NCBI RefSeq assembly: GCF_947498635.1
Contig: NZ_CANMKV010000002.1
Coordinates: forward strand, 1-64,000
DNA from: an uncultured Microbulbifer sp.
Lineage (GTDB): Bacteria; Pseudomonadota; Gammaproteobacteria; Pseudomonadales; Cellvibrionaceae
DNA length: 64,000 nt
Reading direction: 5' to 3'
A program made the translations under genes and the position numbers. The notes beneath the pieces were generated by a model. The model worked only from the letters and a program-made list of their open reading frames with translations, did not search any database and was not told where the DNA came from. Shown here one piece after another: positions 44,318 through 54,468 of this stretch. The number at the start of each line of letters is the position of its first letter. Positions within the stretch are counted from its first letter, which is position 1.

Positions 44318-46987
44318 TTAGCTGATGCGCGGGTTAACTTTTTCGGCGTCGATATTGAGTGTCACGATCGCTTCCGCAACCTCTTTCGCATCCATCACCC
44401 CCTGCTTGGCCAGGCCGTTCAGAGCGGCGATCACCACATAGTTACGATCCACTTCGAAGAAGCGACGCAGTTGCTCGCGGGTGTCACTGCGACCGAAGCC
44501 ATCGGTGCCCAGAGTAGTCAGTTCGCCGTCGATAAATTCGCGCAGCGGCTCCACATAGGAACGGATGTAATCGGTGGAAGCGATCACCGGAGCCGTGTTG
44601 CCTTCGAACTGTTGGGTGATCCAGGCTTTGCGTGTTTCGGCTTGCGGGTGCAGCATATTCCAGCGCGCCACGTCCTGACCTTCACGGGCCGCTTCCACGG
44701 CAGAGGTGAGGCTCCAGACATCGGAGGTCACACCAAACTGATCGGCGAGAATGTCCGCCGCTGCCAGCACTTCGCGCAAAATGGTACCGCCGCCAATCAG
44801 CTGTACATGTTTCTTCGCCGTTTTGCCTTTGGCGCCTTTCTTGACGTTGGACTGCAGCTTGTAGATACCGCGAATAATGCCTTCTTCCACCCCCTGGGGC
44901 ATTTCCGGCTGCAGATAGTTTTCGTTCTCGATGGTGATGTAATAGAAGAGGTTCTTCTGCTCTTCGTACATCTCTCTCAGACCGCGCTGCATCACCACGG
45001 CCAGCTCGTACCCGTAAGCCGGATCGTAACTGCGACAGTTGGGGATTGTTGAGGACAATACATGGCTGTGGCCATCCTGGTGCTGCAAACCTTCGCCGTT
45101 CAACGTAGTGCGGCCGGCGGTGGCGCCGATGAGGAAGCCGCGCGCCTGCATATCGCCAGCGGCCCAGGCCAGGTCACCAATACGCTGGAAGCCGAACATG
45201 GAGTAGTAGATATAAAAAGGCACCATCGGCACGCCGTGGTTGCTGTAGGCCGTGGCCAACGCCATCCAGGTGGACATAGCGCCAGCTTCGTTGATGCCTT
45301 CTTCCAGTACCTGGCCCTTCTTGTCTTCCTTGTAATACATGATCTGGCCGTGATCCACCGGGGTGTAACGCTGCCCCTGGGAGGAGTAGATCCCCAGCTG
45401 GCGGAACAGCCCTTCCATACCAAAGGTGCGCGCTTCGTCCGGAACGATCGGCGCGATGTTCTTGCCGATATTCTTGTCCTTCACCAGCGCGGCGATGGCG
45501 CGTACAAACGCCATAGTGGTGGAGATTTCCCGCTCGCCGGAGCCCTTAGTCAATGCACTGAAGGCGTCGAGGCCGGGCACTTCCAGTTTCGGGCACTCGA
45601 TCTGGCGGCGCGGCACTGGCCCCCCCAGGGTCTTGCGGCGCTCGGCCATATATTTCATTTCCGGGCTATCCGGGGACGGGCGGTAGTAGGGCACTTCCTC
45701 CAGCTCTTTGTCCGTCAACGGAATAGCAAAGCGATCGCGGAAGCGCTTAAGGGAATCCAGATCCAGCTTCTTCACCGAGTGGGTGTCCATCGCCGCTTCG
45801 CCGGCGGAACCCAGACCGTAGCCTTTAACGGTCTGCGCCAGGATCACGGTGGGCTGGCCCTTGTGCGCCATCGCCGAAGCATAAGCCGCGTAAACTTTGT
45901 AGGGGTCGTGGCCGCCGCGGTTGAGCTTCATAATCTCGTCGTCGGACATATCCTTAACCAGTTCCAGCAGCTCCGGATATTTGCCGAAGAAGTGTTCGCG
46001 GGTATAGGCGCCGCCGTTGGCCTTGAAGTTCTGCATCTCACCATCGACCACTTCGTCCATGACTTTCTGCAGCAAGCCTTTGTCGTCTTTCTCCAGCAGT
46101 GGGTCCCACAGGCGACCCCAAAGCACTTTAACCACGTTCCAACCGGCACCGCGGAAGACGCCTTCCAGCTCCTGCACGATCTTGCCATTGCCGCGCACCG
46201 GGCCGTCCAGACGCTGCAGGTTGCAATTCACTACGAACACCAGGTTTTCCAGCTGCTCGCGGCCAGCCAGGGAGATGGCACCGAGTGTTTCCGGTTCGTC
46301 ACACTCACCGTCACCGAGGAAAGCCCACACCTTGCGATCGCCGCGCGGAGACAAACCGCGGGCGGACAGGTAGCGCATAATATGCGCTTGATAAATCGCC
46401 TGAATCGGCCCCAATCCCATAGAGACCGTGGGGAACTGCCAGTACTCCGGCATCAACCAGGGGTGCGGGTAGGATGAAAGACCGTTGCCGTTCACTTCGC
46501 GGCGGAAGTTATCCAGCTGCCCCTCATCAAAACGCCCTTCCAGATAGGAGCGCGCGTAGATACCCGGCGCACTGTGGCCCTGGAAGAAAACAAGATCGCC
46601 ACGCTCCTCACCTTCGTTACCGCGGAAAAAGTAGTTAAAACCCACATCGTAGAGGGTGGCCGCCGAGGAGAAACTGGAAATATGGCCGCCGAGATGGTCA
46701 TTATTCTGGTTGGCACGCACCACCATCGCCAGTGCATTCCAGCGAATTAAGGAGCGGATACGGCGTTCCATAAACAGGTCACCGGGCATGCGTTTTTCCG
46801 CACTGGGTGGAATCGTATTGCGGTAAGGGGTCGTGATAGCCGCGGGCAGCTGCACCCCCACATCGGTAGCGCGATCAGACAGCTGCTTTAACAGGAAGGC
46901 TGCGCGCTCTTTGCCGCTGTAGCGTATTACCGCCTGCAGCGCATCCAACCACTCCTGCGTTTCGAGGTTATCGGTATCTTCGTGCAT
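44318..46987 (-). CDS. aceE: Pyruvate dehydrogenase E1 (homodimeric type)
   Basis: An 889-residue thiamine-diphosphate enzyme that decarboxylates pyruvate and acetylates the E2 lipoyl group. The TPP/Mg motif is AFLGDGECDEPETLGAISLA followed by the NCNLQRLDG end of the pocket. The length fits the bacterial homodimeric E1 (about 885-890). The ATG at 46987 has GAGGAGC upstream; the in-frame TTG one codon earlier is unlikely. It is the first gene of the aceE-aceF operon; lpd is not here. A 447-bp upstream region is free of genes. Confidence 0.97.
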   Translation of the reverse strand: MHEDTDNLETQEWLDALQAVIRYSGKERAAFLLKQLSDRATDVGVQLPAAITTPYRNTIPPSAEKRMPGDLFMERRIRSLIRWNALAMVVRANQNNDHLGGHISSFSSAATLYDVGFNYFFRGNEGEERGDLVFFQGHSAPGIYARSYLEGRFDEGQLDNFRREVNGNGLSSYPHPWLMPEYWQFPTVSMGLGPIQAIYQAHIMRYLSARGLSPRGDRKVWAFLGDGECDEPETLGAISLAGREQLENLVFVVNCNLQRLDGPVRGNGKIVQELEGVFRGAGWNVVKVLWGRLWDPLLEKDDKGLLQKVMDEVVDGEMQNFKANGGAYTREHFFGKYPELLELVKDMSDDEIMKLNRGGHDPYKVYAAYASAMAHKGQPTVILAQTVKGYGLGSAGEAAMDTHSVKKLDLDSLKRFRDRFAIPLTDKELEEVPYYRPSPDSPEMKYMAERRKTLGGPVPRRQIECPKLEVPGLDAFSALTKGSGEREISTTMAFVRAIAALVKDKNIGKNIAPIVPDEARTFGMEGLFRQLGIYSSQGQRYTPVDHGQIMYYKEDKKGQVLEEGINEAGAMSTWMALATAYSNHGVPMVPFYIYYSMFGFQRIGDLAWAAGDMQARGFLIGATAGRTTLNGEGLQHQDGHSHVLSSTIPNCRSYDPAYGYELAVVMQRGLREMYEEQKNLFYYITIENENYLQPEMPQGVEEGIIRGIYKLQSNVKKGAKGKTAKKHVQLIGGGTILREVLAAADILADQFGVTSDVWSLTSAVEAAREGQDVARWNMLHPQAETRKAWITQQFEGNTAPVIASTDYIRSYVEPLREFIDGELTTLGTDGFGRSDTREQLRRFFEVDRNYVVIAALNGLAKQGVMDAKEVAEAIVTLNIDAEKVNPRIS

Positions 46988-47434
46988 CAAGTGCTCCTCG
47001 GCGAATTAGGCGACATCAAGTCGGTCTATTTCTCATAAATCGGTACGCGGGCAAACTACAGCGCAGGCAAAAAAATGCTGCCTTTTTTTCAGAGTTCCGC
47101 CAATTCACCACCATCGTTGGCGGAAATACAAGGTGTGGATATTCACCCGATCATGGCGGAGAGGGAAGGTGACGCCAGTCTGTGCCGCGAGTGCTTAGTT
47201 TGACTGTAATTATCTGTTCCGGGGCCCGCGCAGTGTGGCGGACAAAACCCCTTTCCCGGTTATTCGCGGAGAGGATTGTAGTATTACTACAAAAAATTTT
47301 CCAGATAGGACGGTTAGTAACAAACAAAACAAAATGGTAAAACAATTATTTTTCTTTTTTGTGTTTTACCGGAATATTTTATGGGAACTTCGAGAAAACG
47401 GACTACAAAATCGAGTCCCAGATACAGAGACCAG
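46988..47434. other. Intergenic region between the aceE and sortase operons
   Basis: No gene is seen. The part nearest the sortase gene is AT-rich. GGTAAAACA/TGTTTTACC at 47336-47370 with a 17-nt loop could terminate the sortase operon on the minus strand, where a T-rich stretch follows, though the stem is weak. The aceE promoter should be near 47000-47250; I could not define it. Confidence 0.45.
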
Positions 47435-48013
47435 TCACAACCGCACCACCTCCCCTCCAGATTGATATTCAGCGTAGACCAAATAGCGCAGAGGCCCTCC
47501 CGCCGCGACGGCATCAAAGGGGTAACAGGTCACGAGCAGCAATCCCCGCTCAGCAAAAACCGGGAGGCGTTCGCGTTCACTATTAACGATACGCAACTCG
47601 CTAACCCGATAGGTATGCCAGTGGCCGCGCTCATCCTGCAAGTAAATGGCGCTGCCACGCCGCACTGATTGCAGACCGGCGAAGTGGGTATCCCGGTGTG
47701 CCGCAATAACCGTGGTGCGAAAGTCCCCCGGCTTGCCGGAGCCCGCCAGCAGCCCAGGGCCAAAAGCGAGGGACGCACCACTGCCGCCGGCGAGCACAAC
47801 CAGCGGGCGCTGCCCCTCCAACTTGAGCTTGGCCACCGGCCGGGTATCCGCCCAGGGCCAGGGCTTTTGTGGAACCCCGTCCTGCAGCTGTGTCTCCCAG
47901 GCCTCGGCGATCAGCCGCTGGGCCAACTGCGCCTTGGCCAGTAACCAGCCCGCAGAACCCAGCTGCCAAAGCCCCGCCGCCAGACACAACAGGAAAAGCA
48001 GGGGGCGGATCAT
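47435..48013 (-). CDS. Class GN (marine proteobacterial) sortase
   Basis: A 192-residue membrane-anchored transpeptidase. An N-terminal helix (RPLLFLLCLAAGLWQLGSAGW) anchors it in the inner membrane. The catalytic triad is visible: His106 (VIAAHRDTHF), Cys163 (LLLVTCYPF) and Arg176 (GGPLRYLVYAEY). This matches the Gram-negative sortase family that occurs next to a single vWA-type substrate. It would cleave a sorting signal in the target encoded upstream and join it to an unknown acceptor. The ATG overlaps the target stop as ATGA, implying coupled translation. Confidence 0.9.
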   Translation of the reverse strand: MIRPLLFLLCLAAGLWQLGSAGWLLAKAQLAQRLIAEAWETQLQDGVPQKPWPWADTRPVAKLKLEGQRPLVVLAGGSGASLAFGPGLLAGSGKPGDFRTTVIAAHRDTHFAGLQSVRRGSAIYLQDERGHWHTYRVSELRIVNSERERLPVFAERGLLLVTCYPFDAVAAGGPLRYLVYAEYQSGGEVVRL

Positions 48014-50391
48014 CCGCGAATATTCCTGATTCGAGCCTCAAGGCCACCTTGAGGTCGACGTATATCCGGCACAACTCTGCGCAATTGCTGGCGCAGCTCA
48101 CGCAATAAATTACCGCGAACCTTGCGCCCACGACGCAACAGTGCTGCCAGGCTGAGCAGACTCAGGGCCGCGAGCAACTGAGCGTACACCCCCGCAGCCG
48201 TGCTCGGGTAAGCCTGGCGCTGCAATACTTGCCCCTTAGGCATCGTATTGGCAACCGAACTGTGGGAAAACTCATTACCCGCCTTGCGCACGACCTCTTC
48301 CTCAACCGCGACAAAACTTGTATAGGGACTGGCGATCTGGTGCCCCAGGGCGAGGTGCAGAATTTGTTCACGCAGCGCCAATCCCGCGTTGCTACCCTCC
48401 CCCACCAGGGTCTGGCGATCACGCAAAGATTCGATCTTGCTACGCGCCCAAAGACTGCCGATTCCGACAGTGCTGGGCGACTGCCCTGCGCGCAATACCA
48501 GCTTGCGCACAAACTGTTTGCCTGCCATACGCCCACGCAACTGGATTTCTCCCTGCATTTCATCGCCTTCAATCCTGGCTACCAGCTGCAGCGGCTCACC
48601 GCGATACAGATCCGGAATACGCTTCGGGTAGGCCTCCGCAACCACCCCCTGAGGCCAGCTCAACTGCAGATCGGTGGCCATGGGGTTTTCGAGCTTGGCG
48701 AACAGAGTCTGCATACGCCCACGCACCTCGGAGATATCGCCGATGCTCACAAAGGCACCGCGACCAAATTGTGCAGCCTTGCGCATAAAGTGGTTATTGG
48801 GCGCGGAGCCAATGCCTACGGTAAACAGGCGCGCACTACCCAGGTGCTGATTAATCAACTCAAACAAAGCCTGCTCGTTACCCACGGCGCCATCGGTGAT
48901 AAATACTACCTGGTGCACCAGACTGGTCTCATCGGGCAACTGCTGCCCAAGCGCCAGACGCAGAGCCGAAGCCATCTCGGTGCCCCCATCGGCATTTAAC
49001 CGTTCAATTTCCCGGCGTGCGCGCTGAACATTCTGCTTACTTGCGACCACAGGACGCGTGAAGAAAGCGCGGGGACTGTTGTTAAACTCGATCACATTGA
49101 AACGGTCGTTAGCCTGCAAGCGGGAAAGTGCCAAGACCAGGCTCTCCTTGGCTTGTCGAATGGAATTACCGCCCATTGAGCCAGAAGTATCGATCACATA
49201 AACGACTTCCCGCGGCAGGCGCCGGGCGCGGGTACCCTCATCCGGCGGCAGTAACATTACCTGCAGATATCTACCGGCTTTTGCACCCGCATTTTCTTCA
49301 TTGCCAATTTCTTCTTCGCGGACACGCTCACTAAATAACGCTGCACGCGGCATCGCCGAGGGCTCCGCCTGCCAGCTTAAGAGAAAGTCCCGATCCATTT
49401 TCACAGCACCATCGCGCAAGCGAATGGAATAATGCTCCCCAGCTTTCTCATCGATCGTAATGTCGTGGTAGGGGCTAGCAATTTTTACCAGTGGCAGACC
49501 ACCCTCCAGTTCCACCTCTATCTCGATATTATGACTACCCACAACCTCCCGCTCTGCTGCCGGCTGCATATACGGTGAAATCGCCGGAGCGTCCTTTACC
49601 TGGTCCGTAGGCAAAGCCCAGCCACTGCCCTCTGTGACCAGTTTCTGTTCGGTACCACCAAGAGTATTAAAGGGAACCGGCTCACCGGGTATGTAACGCG
49701 GAGTCAGAGTCGTAGGCATACGCAGTGAAAAGACACCATTGTCATAGACTACTGGCTGTAAGTAGCGAATATTCACCTGTACTGTTTCCCCCGGTGCGAT
49801 ATTGGCCACTTTATTGGTAAACAAATTGGGGCGCTGCTGCTCCAGAAGAGCCGCGCGCTTACCCGCCGCGCGCGCGGCCTTATAAATCTTCGCCGCCTGT
49901 TTTCGTTCGCGTACCTTGCCGACAATACGGCGCTCACCCAATTGAATTTCGAGGCCGGTCACTGCGGCTCGATCCGGTAGTGGCAAAGCGTAAATCGCCT
50001 CCTGCCAGTTTTCACTGGTATTTTGGAATGCCTGTTGTAGCCACACTTCTGCCACCAGGCCGCGTACAGCAATACTGACCCGACTATCCTGGTGTACCGC
50101 CGGAATATATTTCCCCGCTTCACCGCCAGTAAACAACAAATTCCCTGCTTTCACCTCACCTAGGGTGATAGCTTCGACAGCTTCCTCATCGCCACTATCC
50201 GCCGCGTCGTCAAGCGCCTGGGCATTCACTTCGGCACCAATAGCCGCAATCACTACCGCCAATACAACCACAATAAATAATAACCAGCGGCCCACACCCC
50301 CGCTTTTCTGACGGCGACGATAGTATTCTTCCGTCGGCAACATCAGCTCATCTTTATGAAAACGCTGCCCAAACAATATCACCCTGTTCAC
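48010..50391 (-). CDS. Marine proteobacterial sortase target protein (VIT + vWA)
   Basis: A 793-residue membrane protein, probably displayed in the periplasm or on the surface. An N-terminal helix (about residues 35-58) acts as signal anchor. A VIT domain follows (around residues 75-235; for example VRGLVAEVWLQQAFQNTSEN), then a vWA domain with a metal-ion adhesion motif DTSGSM (about residue 405). The C-terminus has a candidate sorting signal YPSTA, a hydrophobic stretch (YAQLLAALSLLSLAALL) and a basic tail of 41 residues, much longer than the usual 3-6. The GTG at 50391 has GGAG eight bases upstream; the ATG at 50343 is an alternative with a weaker site. It is the partner of the sortase. 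Confidence 0.88.
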   Translation of the reverse strand: MNRVILFGQRFHKDELMLPTEEYYRRRQKSGGVGRWLLFIVVVLAVVIAAIGAEVNAQALDDAADSGDEEAVEAITLGEVKAGNLLFTGGEAGKYIPAVHQDSRVSIAVRGLVAEVWLQQAFQNTSENWQEAIYALPLPDRAAVTGLEIQLGERRIVGKVRERKQAAKIYKAARAAGKRAALLEQQRPNLFTNKVANIAPGETVQVNIRYLQPVVYDNGVFSLRMPTTLTPRYIPGEPVPFNTLGGTEQKLVTEGSGWALPTDQVKDAPAISPYMQPAAEREVVGSHNIEIEVELEGGLPLVKIASPYHDITIDEKAGEHYSIRLRDGAVKMDRDFLLSWQAEPSAMPRAALFSERVREEEIGNEENAGAKAGRYLQVMLLPPDEGTRARRLPREVVYVIDTSGSMGGNSIRQAKESLVLALSRLQANDRFNVIEFNNSPRAFFTRPVVASKQNVQRARREIERLNADGGTEMASALRLALGQQLPDETSLVHQVVFITDGAVGNEQALFELINQHLGSARLFTVGIGSAPNNHFMRKAAQFGRGAFVSIGDISEVRGRMQTLFAKLENPMATDLQLSWPQGVVAEAYPKRIPDLYRGEPLQLVARIEGDEMQGEIQLRGRMAGKQFVRKLVLRAGQSPSTVGIGSLWARSKIESLRDRQTLVGEGSNAGLALREQILHLALGHQIASPYTSFVAVEEEVVRKAGNEFSHSSVANTMPKGQVLQRQAYPSTAAGVYAQLLAALSLLSLAALLRRGRKVRGNLLRELRQQLRRVVPDIRRPQGGLEARIRNIRG

Positions 50392-50799
50392 AAACTTCTC
50401 TCCACTTTTAAACTGGAAGCTAAAGGAATTAAAAACGCTAAAACGGGCGAAAGACGGCAGGGAATCGGGTGAAAGCCGGGAGGAATAATGACGAATTGTG
50501 GCGGAGGGGATACTTTGACATATTTCAGGGGTACCAGGTAATCCTGCAATAACTCTCAGCTTTAAACGCAGATTTACAATCTAGGCTCAAATATCTAGAT
50601 CCGTCAAAATATCACAGCGCGGAGCGTGAAGCTCACCGGCAACCCCACCGGGCAGGGCTGCTGCGCTGCAATCATCACACAAGGATATTGCGAGATTATT
50701 CAGAGAGTCTCTAAAGGTCTTTTATTTCACGCCAATCTCTTCCTATGACCAAAATGACACATCTTATACCAATGGAAAATATCGAAACAATCGATCACT
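50392..50799. other. Intergenic region upstream of the sortase target
   Basis: Nothing gene-like is seen. It must hold the promoter of the sortase operon (minus strand) and the end of the large lipoprotein gene. No terminator hairpin is obvious. Confidence 0.4.
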
Positions 50800-52851
50800 T
50801 CAGCAATCCTTGGCCTTACAAATTTCGATATCCGTTTCACTATCCGAATTTAATGGCAAGAAGATGATAGTAATTTTTTTACCCGATGCACCTCTAATAT
50901 TACCCCGTTTAAAGTCATCGGTAGCCTGTCCATTTATCTTCACCACAATATCACTTTCATTTTCCCAGCCCTCCAACACAAACGCAGGATTAAATACTGG
51001 GTTAGCGCTTGAGCCACTTAAACGAAAAGACAGTGAGTCGCTTGCATCAAAATAATACGCTCGCTGCGCCTCATCATAACCGTAGTCTGATGAGCCAGTA
51101 ACATTGGCAACTACAGGTGCCTGCAACCAGGATTTCGCCAGCTTGGTCACTTGTGCAGTTGACATATTAGATAATCCAGTAAGCAGTAGCCGGGTTTGCG
51201 AAGAATCATCTTGCTTAAACGGTGGATTGAAAGCCATATGAAACAATGATGTATGACTTGGGTAAAGCGAATCGGAGGCTCCACGACCAAACGCGCGTAT
51301 TTGGTTTACCGGCCAGTGATCCCAGCGCACAAAGTGATGATCTGGATATTCTTCTTCGAAACCCACTTCAGAATAGGGGATAATCTCCAGCGAACCACCA
51401 TGCTCCATAATCGTGAAGGTGTCAAACTCTGTATCTTTCAAATTAATACGAGCTATATTCGCCTGTAAAGGTAGTTCAAAAGCCTCACTACCTCGGTTAT
51501 TAATCCCACCATTGGCCCCATCATAACTTTCTGCCTGCCCATTCATATTTACAAGCGTGAGCGTGTTGTCAATCTCAATGTTATCCCATGGATCTTTGCC
51601 GGCACTGTGAATAATCATAGCCTCATGGTATTCGAACCCATTGGGAGCATCACCGTAGGTATTGACTTGCTGACTGAATAACGTGTTTCGGGAAAGCACC
51701 GTTCCATCTGGATAGATATAAAAAACAAATTCTGACGCTGCACCCCATCCATCTGGCGAGTCTTCCGTATCAATTAAGTTGTAACAAATACCGGTGGGAT
51801 GATATCGCCACTGAACCACGACCCTTGCAGGAGTATTTTCAATGACGCGAACATGACTGTAGCGAACCTGCTTATCATTCATGGGTTCAGCACCACCACT
51901 TTCACACATTTCCGGCCACCCCCAACTTTCATTGAATTCATTACTGAACCATGCACCGTTTTCAGAAACCAAACTTGGCACAAAGCCTAAGCCTCGCCAA
52001 AATACCCACTTAGTGTCATTGCCATCAAAATTAACAATCACATCGGGATCGGCATGTACTTGCCAGTTATCATTCCACAAATTTGACCTTGGCTGATATT
52101 GATCCTCTGGGCCTGTATCCCATGCCCCGACGTATCCCAATTTAGTGTATTGCGCTCCAAAGCCTGAATCTGGTCCCGCAGGCAAAGCATCGGCACTATA
52201 AAACTCGGGCACAGGTGAGACGTAAGCGGACGGCTGAGCAGAAACTTGAGTGATAGTGCCATTCGGATTTAAGGTCAAATTATGAGTAATCTTACGCTCG
52301 TTATCATGATCATATGTCTCACGTAAGATCGTTCGGTCAGGTTTCACTGTGTAGTATTCATCAACCCATCCGGTCCAACCCGGCAGCATTGGATCCTTGT
52401 GAACATCAAACTTTGGTGCATAACGCCAATGTATTACCACGTCGTTTTGTGACTGGCGAATGATCCGTACATGAGAGTGGCGATTGAGTTTATCCCAACG
52501 CAATCCGACTCCATCCCCCCGCGTCTCGAAGAGTTGCTCCACGTAGTTGACACCCTGACCGGTGTGCCACCTTGGTAGATAGCTCGAAGCTCTCCAGAAA
52601 TAGAACTGTTCAGTGTCAGAAAAGTTTACAACGATGTCAGCAAACTCACTGACCATCTGGTGAGCCTCCCAGGATTCACCGGAATCCATTCGCGAGTAAT
52701 ATGCGTAAAAATCAGTCTCAGTATTTTCACTTGTCGATTTATCATCTCCTTTTGAGTCTGAACCGGTGGAACATGCAGTACCCATAAAAAGGATACAGAA
52801 CGGGAGTAGACACTTATATAGAAGTGTTGCCTTAATCGTTTTTATCAACAT
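50800..52851 (-). CDS. Large secreted lipoprotein with an internal domain duplication
   Basis: A 683-residue lipoprotein (signal peptide ending FMGTACSTG; lipobox TAC). It contains two copies of a roughly 110-residue unit, at about residues 72-180 and 268-395. Shared landmarks are DIVVNF/DVIVNF, FYFWRASSYLPRW/WVFWRGLGFVPS, HSHVRIIRQSQNDVVIHWRY/YSHVRVIENTPARVVVQWRY and a YPDGT or KPDRT strand. Paired His (125/127 and 141 in copy 1; 333 in copy 2, where the second is Gln347) could be catalytic. The pattern makes me suspect a beta-propeller-type polysaccharide lyase or sugar-binding enzyme of a marine bacterium, but I cannot name a family. It is monocistronic. Confidence 0.45.
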   Translation of the reverse strand: MLIKTIKATLLYKCLLPFCILFMGTACSTGSDSKGDDKSTSENTETDFYAYYSRMDSGESWEAHQMVSEFADIVVNFSDTEQFYFWRASSYLPRWHTGQGVNYVEQLFETRGDGVGLRWDKLNRHSHVRIIRQSQNDVVIHWRYAPKFDVHKDPMLPGWTGWVDEYYTVKPDRTILRETYDHDNERKITHNLTLNPNGTITQVSAQPSAYVSPVPEFYSADALPAGPDSGFGAQYTKLGYVGAWDTGPEDQYQPRSNLWNDNWQVHADPDVIVNFDGNDTKWVFWRGLGFVPSLVSENGAWFSNEFNESWGWPEMCESGGAEPMNDKQVRYSHVRVIENTPARVVVQWRYHPTGICYNLIDTEDSPDGWGAASEFVFYIYPDGTVLSRNTLFSQQVNTYGDAPNGFEYHEAMIIHSAGKDPWDNIEIDNTLTLVNMNGQAESYDGANGGINNRGSEAFELPLQANIARINLKDTEFDTFTIMEHGGSLEIIPYSEVGFEEEYPDHHFVRWDHWPVNQIRAFGRGASDSLYPSHTSLFHMAFNPPFKQDDSSQTRLLLTGLSNMSTAQVTKLAKSWLQAPVVANVTGSSDYGYDEAQRAYYFDASDSLSFRLSGSSANPVFNPAFVLEGWENESDIVVKINGQATDDFKRGNIRGASGKKITIIFLPLNSDSETDIEICKAKDC

Positions 52852-53259
52852 TAAACATCTTCACTTTACAGTAATGAATTGTGTTTTCTTAACGCTATAT
52901 TTATTAAGTTTACACAGTGGGCACAGCGAAAAGTGAAACATAAAAAATATTTAATCTAAGGTTAGCGCCTTGAAAAAGACTAGCCGCCCTCTCAGAAGCC
53001 ATGAATTTTATTGTGTCACTGCTCATGCCCCGCGCCTTACATGACTGATATCTCTAAAGTCACGGAGTAAATCCTGGAATTGGCACAACACCCAGATACC
53101 CTTCTAGTGCAACCTCCAGCACCATCTTGGTATTTTTTTTCGCAAAACACAGTAAGGAAGAAATTATGCCTTTGGGCATAGCCTCAAACTGAGGGGGGGG
53201 GAATTAGCGGGCATAAAAAAACCGGCGCAAGCGCCGGTTTTTTTTCGATGAGGGCTCGG
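52852..53259. other. Intergenic region between the large lipoprotein and purC
   Basis: No gene. It contains a G-run near 53192-53201 and ends with the purC terminator at 53215-53245. Confidence 0.45.
53215..53245. terminator. Terminator downstream of purC
   Basis: ACCGGCG and CGCCGGT with a CAAG loop are flanked by A- and T-runs on both sides, so termination is possible in both directions; on the minus strand it ends purC. Confidence 0.92.
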
Positions 53260-54363
53260 TCAGTCGATCAGCCCATAATCCTTGCGCAAAACCTCAACCA
53301 GCTCCGCTTTTGGATTATCAGACAGCTTCAATTCCTTTCCGGTAATTTTCTCCGCGATACCGACATAGGTTTTAGAAAGATCCATCAGCATGGATTCCGG
53401 CAGCTCGTTATCACGGGCCAAGGCCAGGCGCTCATCCATGCGGTCTTTATTCAGCAGAATATCGGCATCTGGGAAGTAATTGAGCAGGGCCTGACGGAAA
53501 CCCTCTTTGGAGTTTTCCACAACCTTGCCGGTGCGGTACTGCTCACCGTCCCAAATGCGGGAGGAGTCCGGGGTGCCCACTTCGTCCATATAGATCAACT
53601 TTTCTTCACCATTGGCATCGGTGACATAGCCGAATTCGAATTTAGTATCGACAAAAATCTGGTCGAGCTTCTCCAGCTCTGCGGAGATCACATCGAAACC
53701 TTCTTTCAGCAGTTTTTCGTACAGGTCGATATCCCCTGCACTGCGGAAATTAAAAGCGTCGACGTTGTCTTCGATATTCTTACGGGTGATATTCACATCA
53801 TCCGCTTCCGGCACGCCGGGAATATCTTTGAGAATACCTTTGGTGGAGGGGGTGATCAGCAGCTCGGGCAGCTTCTGGTCCTTCTGCAGACCATCCGGAA
53901 TCTCGATACCGCAGAAGTCGCGCTCGCCCTTTTGGTAGGAGCGCCACATGGAGCCGGTGATGTACTGTCGGGCGATAGCCTCGATCATGACCGGGCGGGC
54001 CTTCTGTACGATCCAAACCAGGGGATGGGGAATATCTAGGATATGGCTGTCGGCCAGGCCCTGCTCCTTGAACAGCTTGAACCAGTGGTTGGAAATAGCG
54101 TTCAGTGCGGCACCTTTCCCGGGTACGCCGCGCATGCCGCCTTTGCCGGTCCATATGCAGTCGAATGCGGAGATGCGGTCGGAAATGACCATCACCGCGA
54201 GAGGGGCATCCGGTGCTACCGGGTATCCTTTCTCCTCGATCAGGCGACGGCTATCGGCTTCGGTCAACCAGTAAACGGAGCGGACCTTACCGCTGTGGAT
54301 GGGCTTGTCGGTACGGATCGGCAGGTCATTATTGACCGCTAGAACTTTGTCAGCCAGGCTCAT
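53260..54363 (-). CDS. purC: SAICAR synthetase (long type)
   Basis: A 367-residue enzyme that joins aspartate to CAIR in de novo purine synthesis. GKVRSVYW contains the N-terminal ATP-binding segment (about residues 24-31), with [31 protein letters not shown] and a DTKFEFGYV block typical of the family. It is about 130 residues longer than the E. coli enzyme, as in many marine gammaproteobacteria and yeast. In Pseudomonas purC follows dapA-bamC-MBL; here it follows perM, 105 bp downstream, on the same strand. Confidence 0.95.
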   Translation of the reverse strand: MSLADKVLAVNNDLPIRTDKPIHSGKVRSVYWLTEADSRRLIEEKGYPVAPDAPLAVMVISDRISAFDCIWTGKGGMRGVPGKGAALNAISNHWFKLFKEQGLADSHILDIPHPLVWIVQKARPVMIEAIARQYITGSMWRSYQKGERDFCGIEIPDGLQKDQKLPELLITPSTKGILKDIPGVPEADDVNITRKNIEDNVDAFNFRSAGDIDLYEKLLKEGFDVISAELEKLDQIFVDTKFEFGYVTDANGEEKLIYMDEVGTPDSSRIWDGEQYRTGKVVENSKEGFRQALLNYFPDADILLNKDRMDERLALARDNELPESMLMDLSKTYVGIAEKITGKELKLSDNPKAELVEVLRKDYGLID

Positions 54364-54468
54364 GAGCTCTCACCTATTTGGAGGGACAAATAAAGGAAAG
54401 CGCGGCATTCTAACAACGGCCTCGTGCGGACACAAAGAAAAGATATCGGCCGGCCGCGCCAGGGGCTG

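Noticed and set aside
45062-46477. Long plus-strand open frame (471 codons) opposite aceE
   Set aside because: It is a shadow of the well-conserved aceE reading frame, with low-complexity His/Arg/Gln-rich translation and no family features.
47631-48131. 166-codon minus-strand frame overlapping the sortase and target junction
   Set aside because: Considered as evidence of a frameshift in the target C-terminus, but it lacks start context, and the in-frame reading with an ATGA overlap to the sortase is more coherent.
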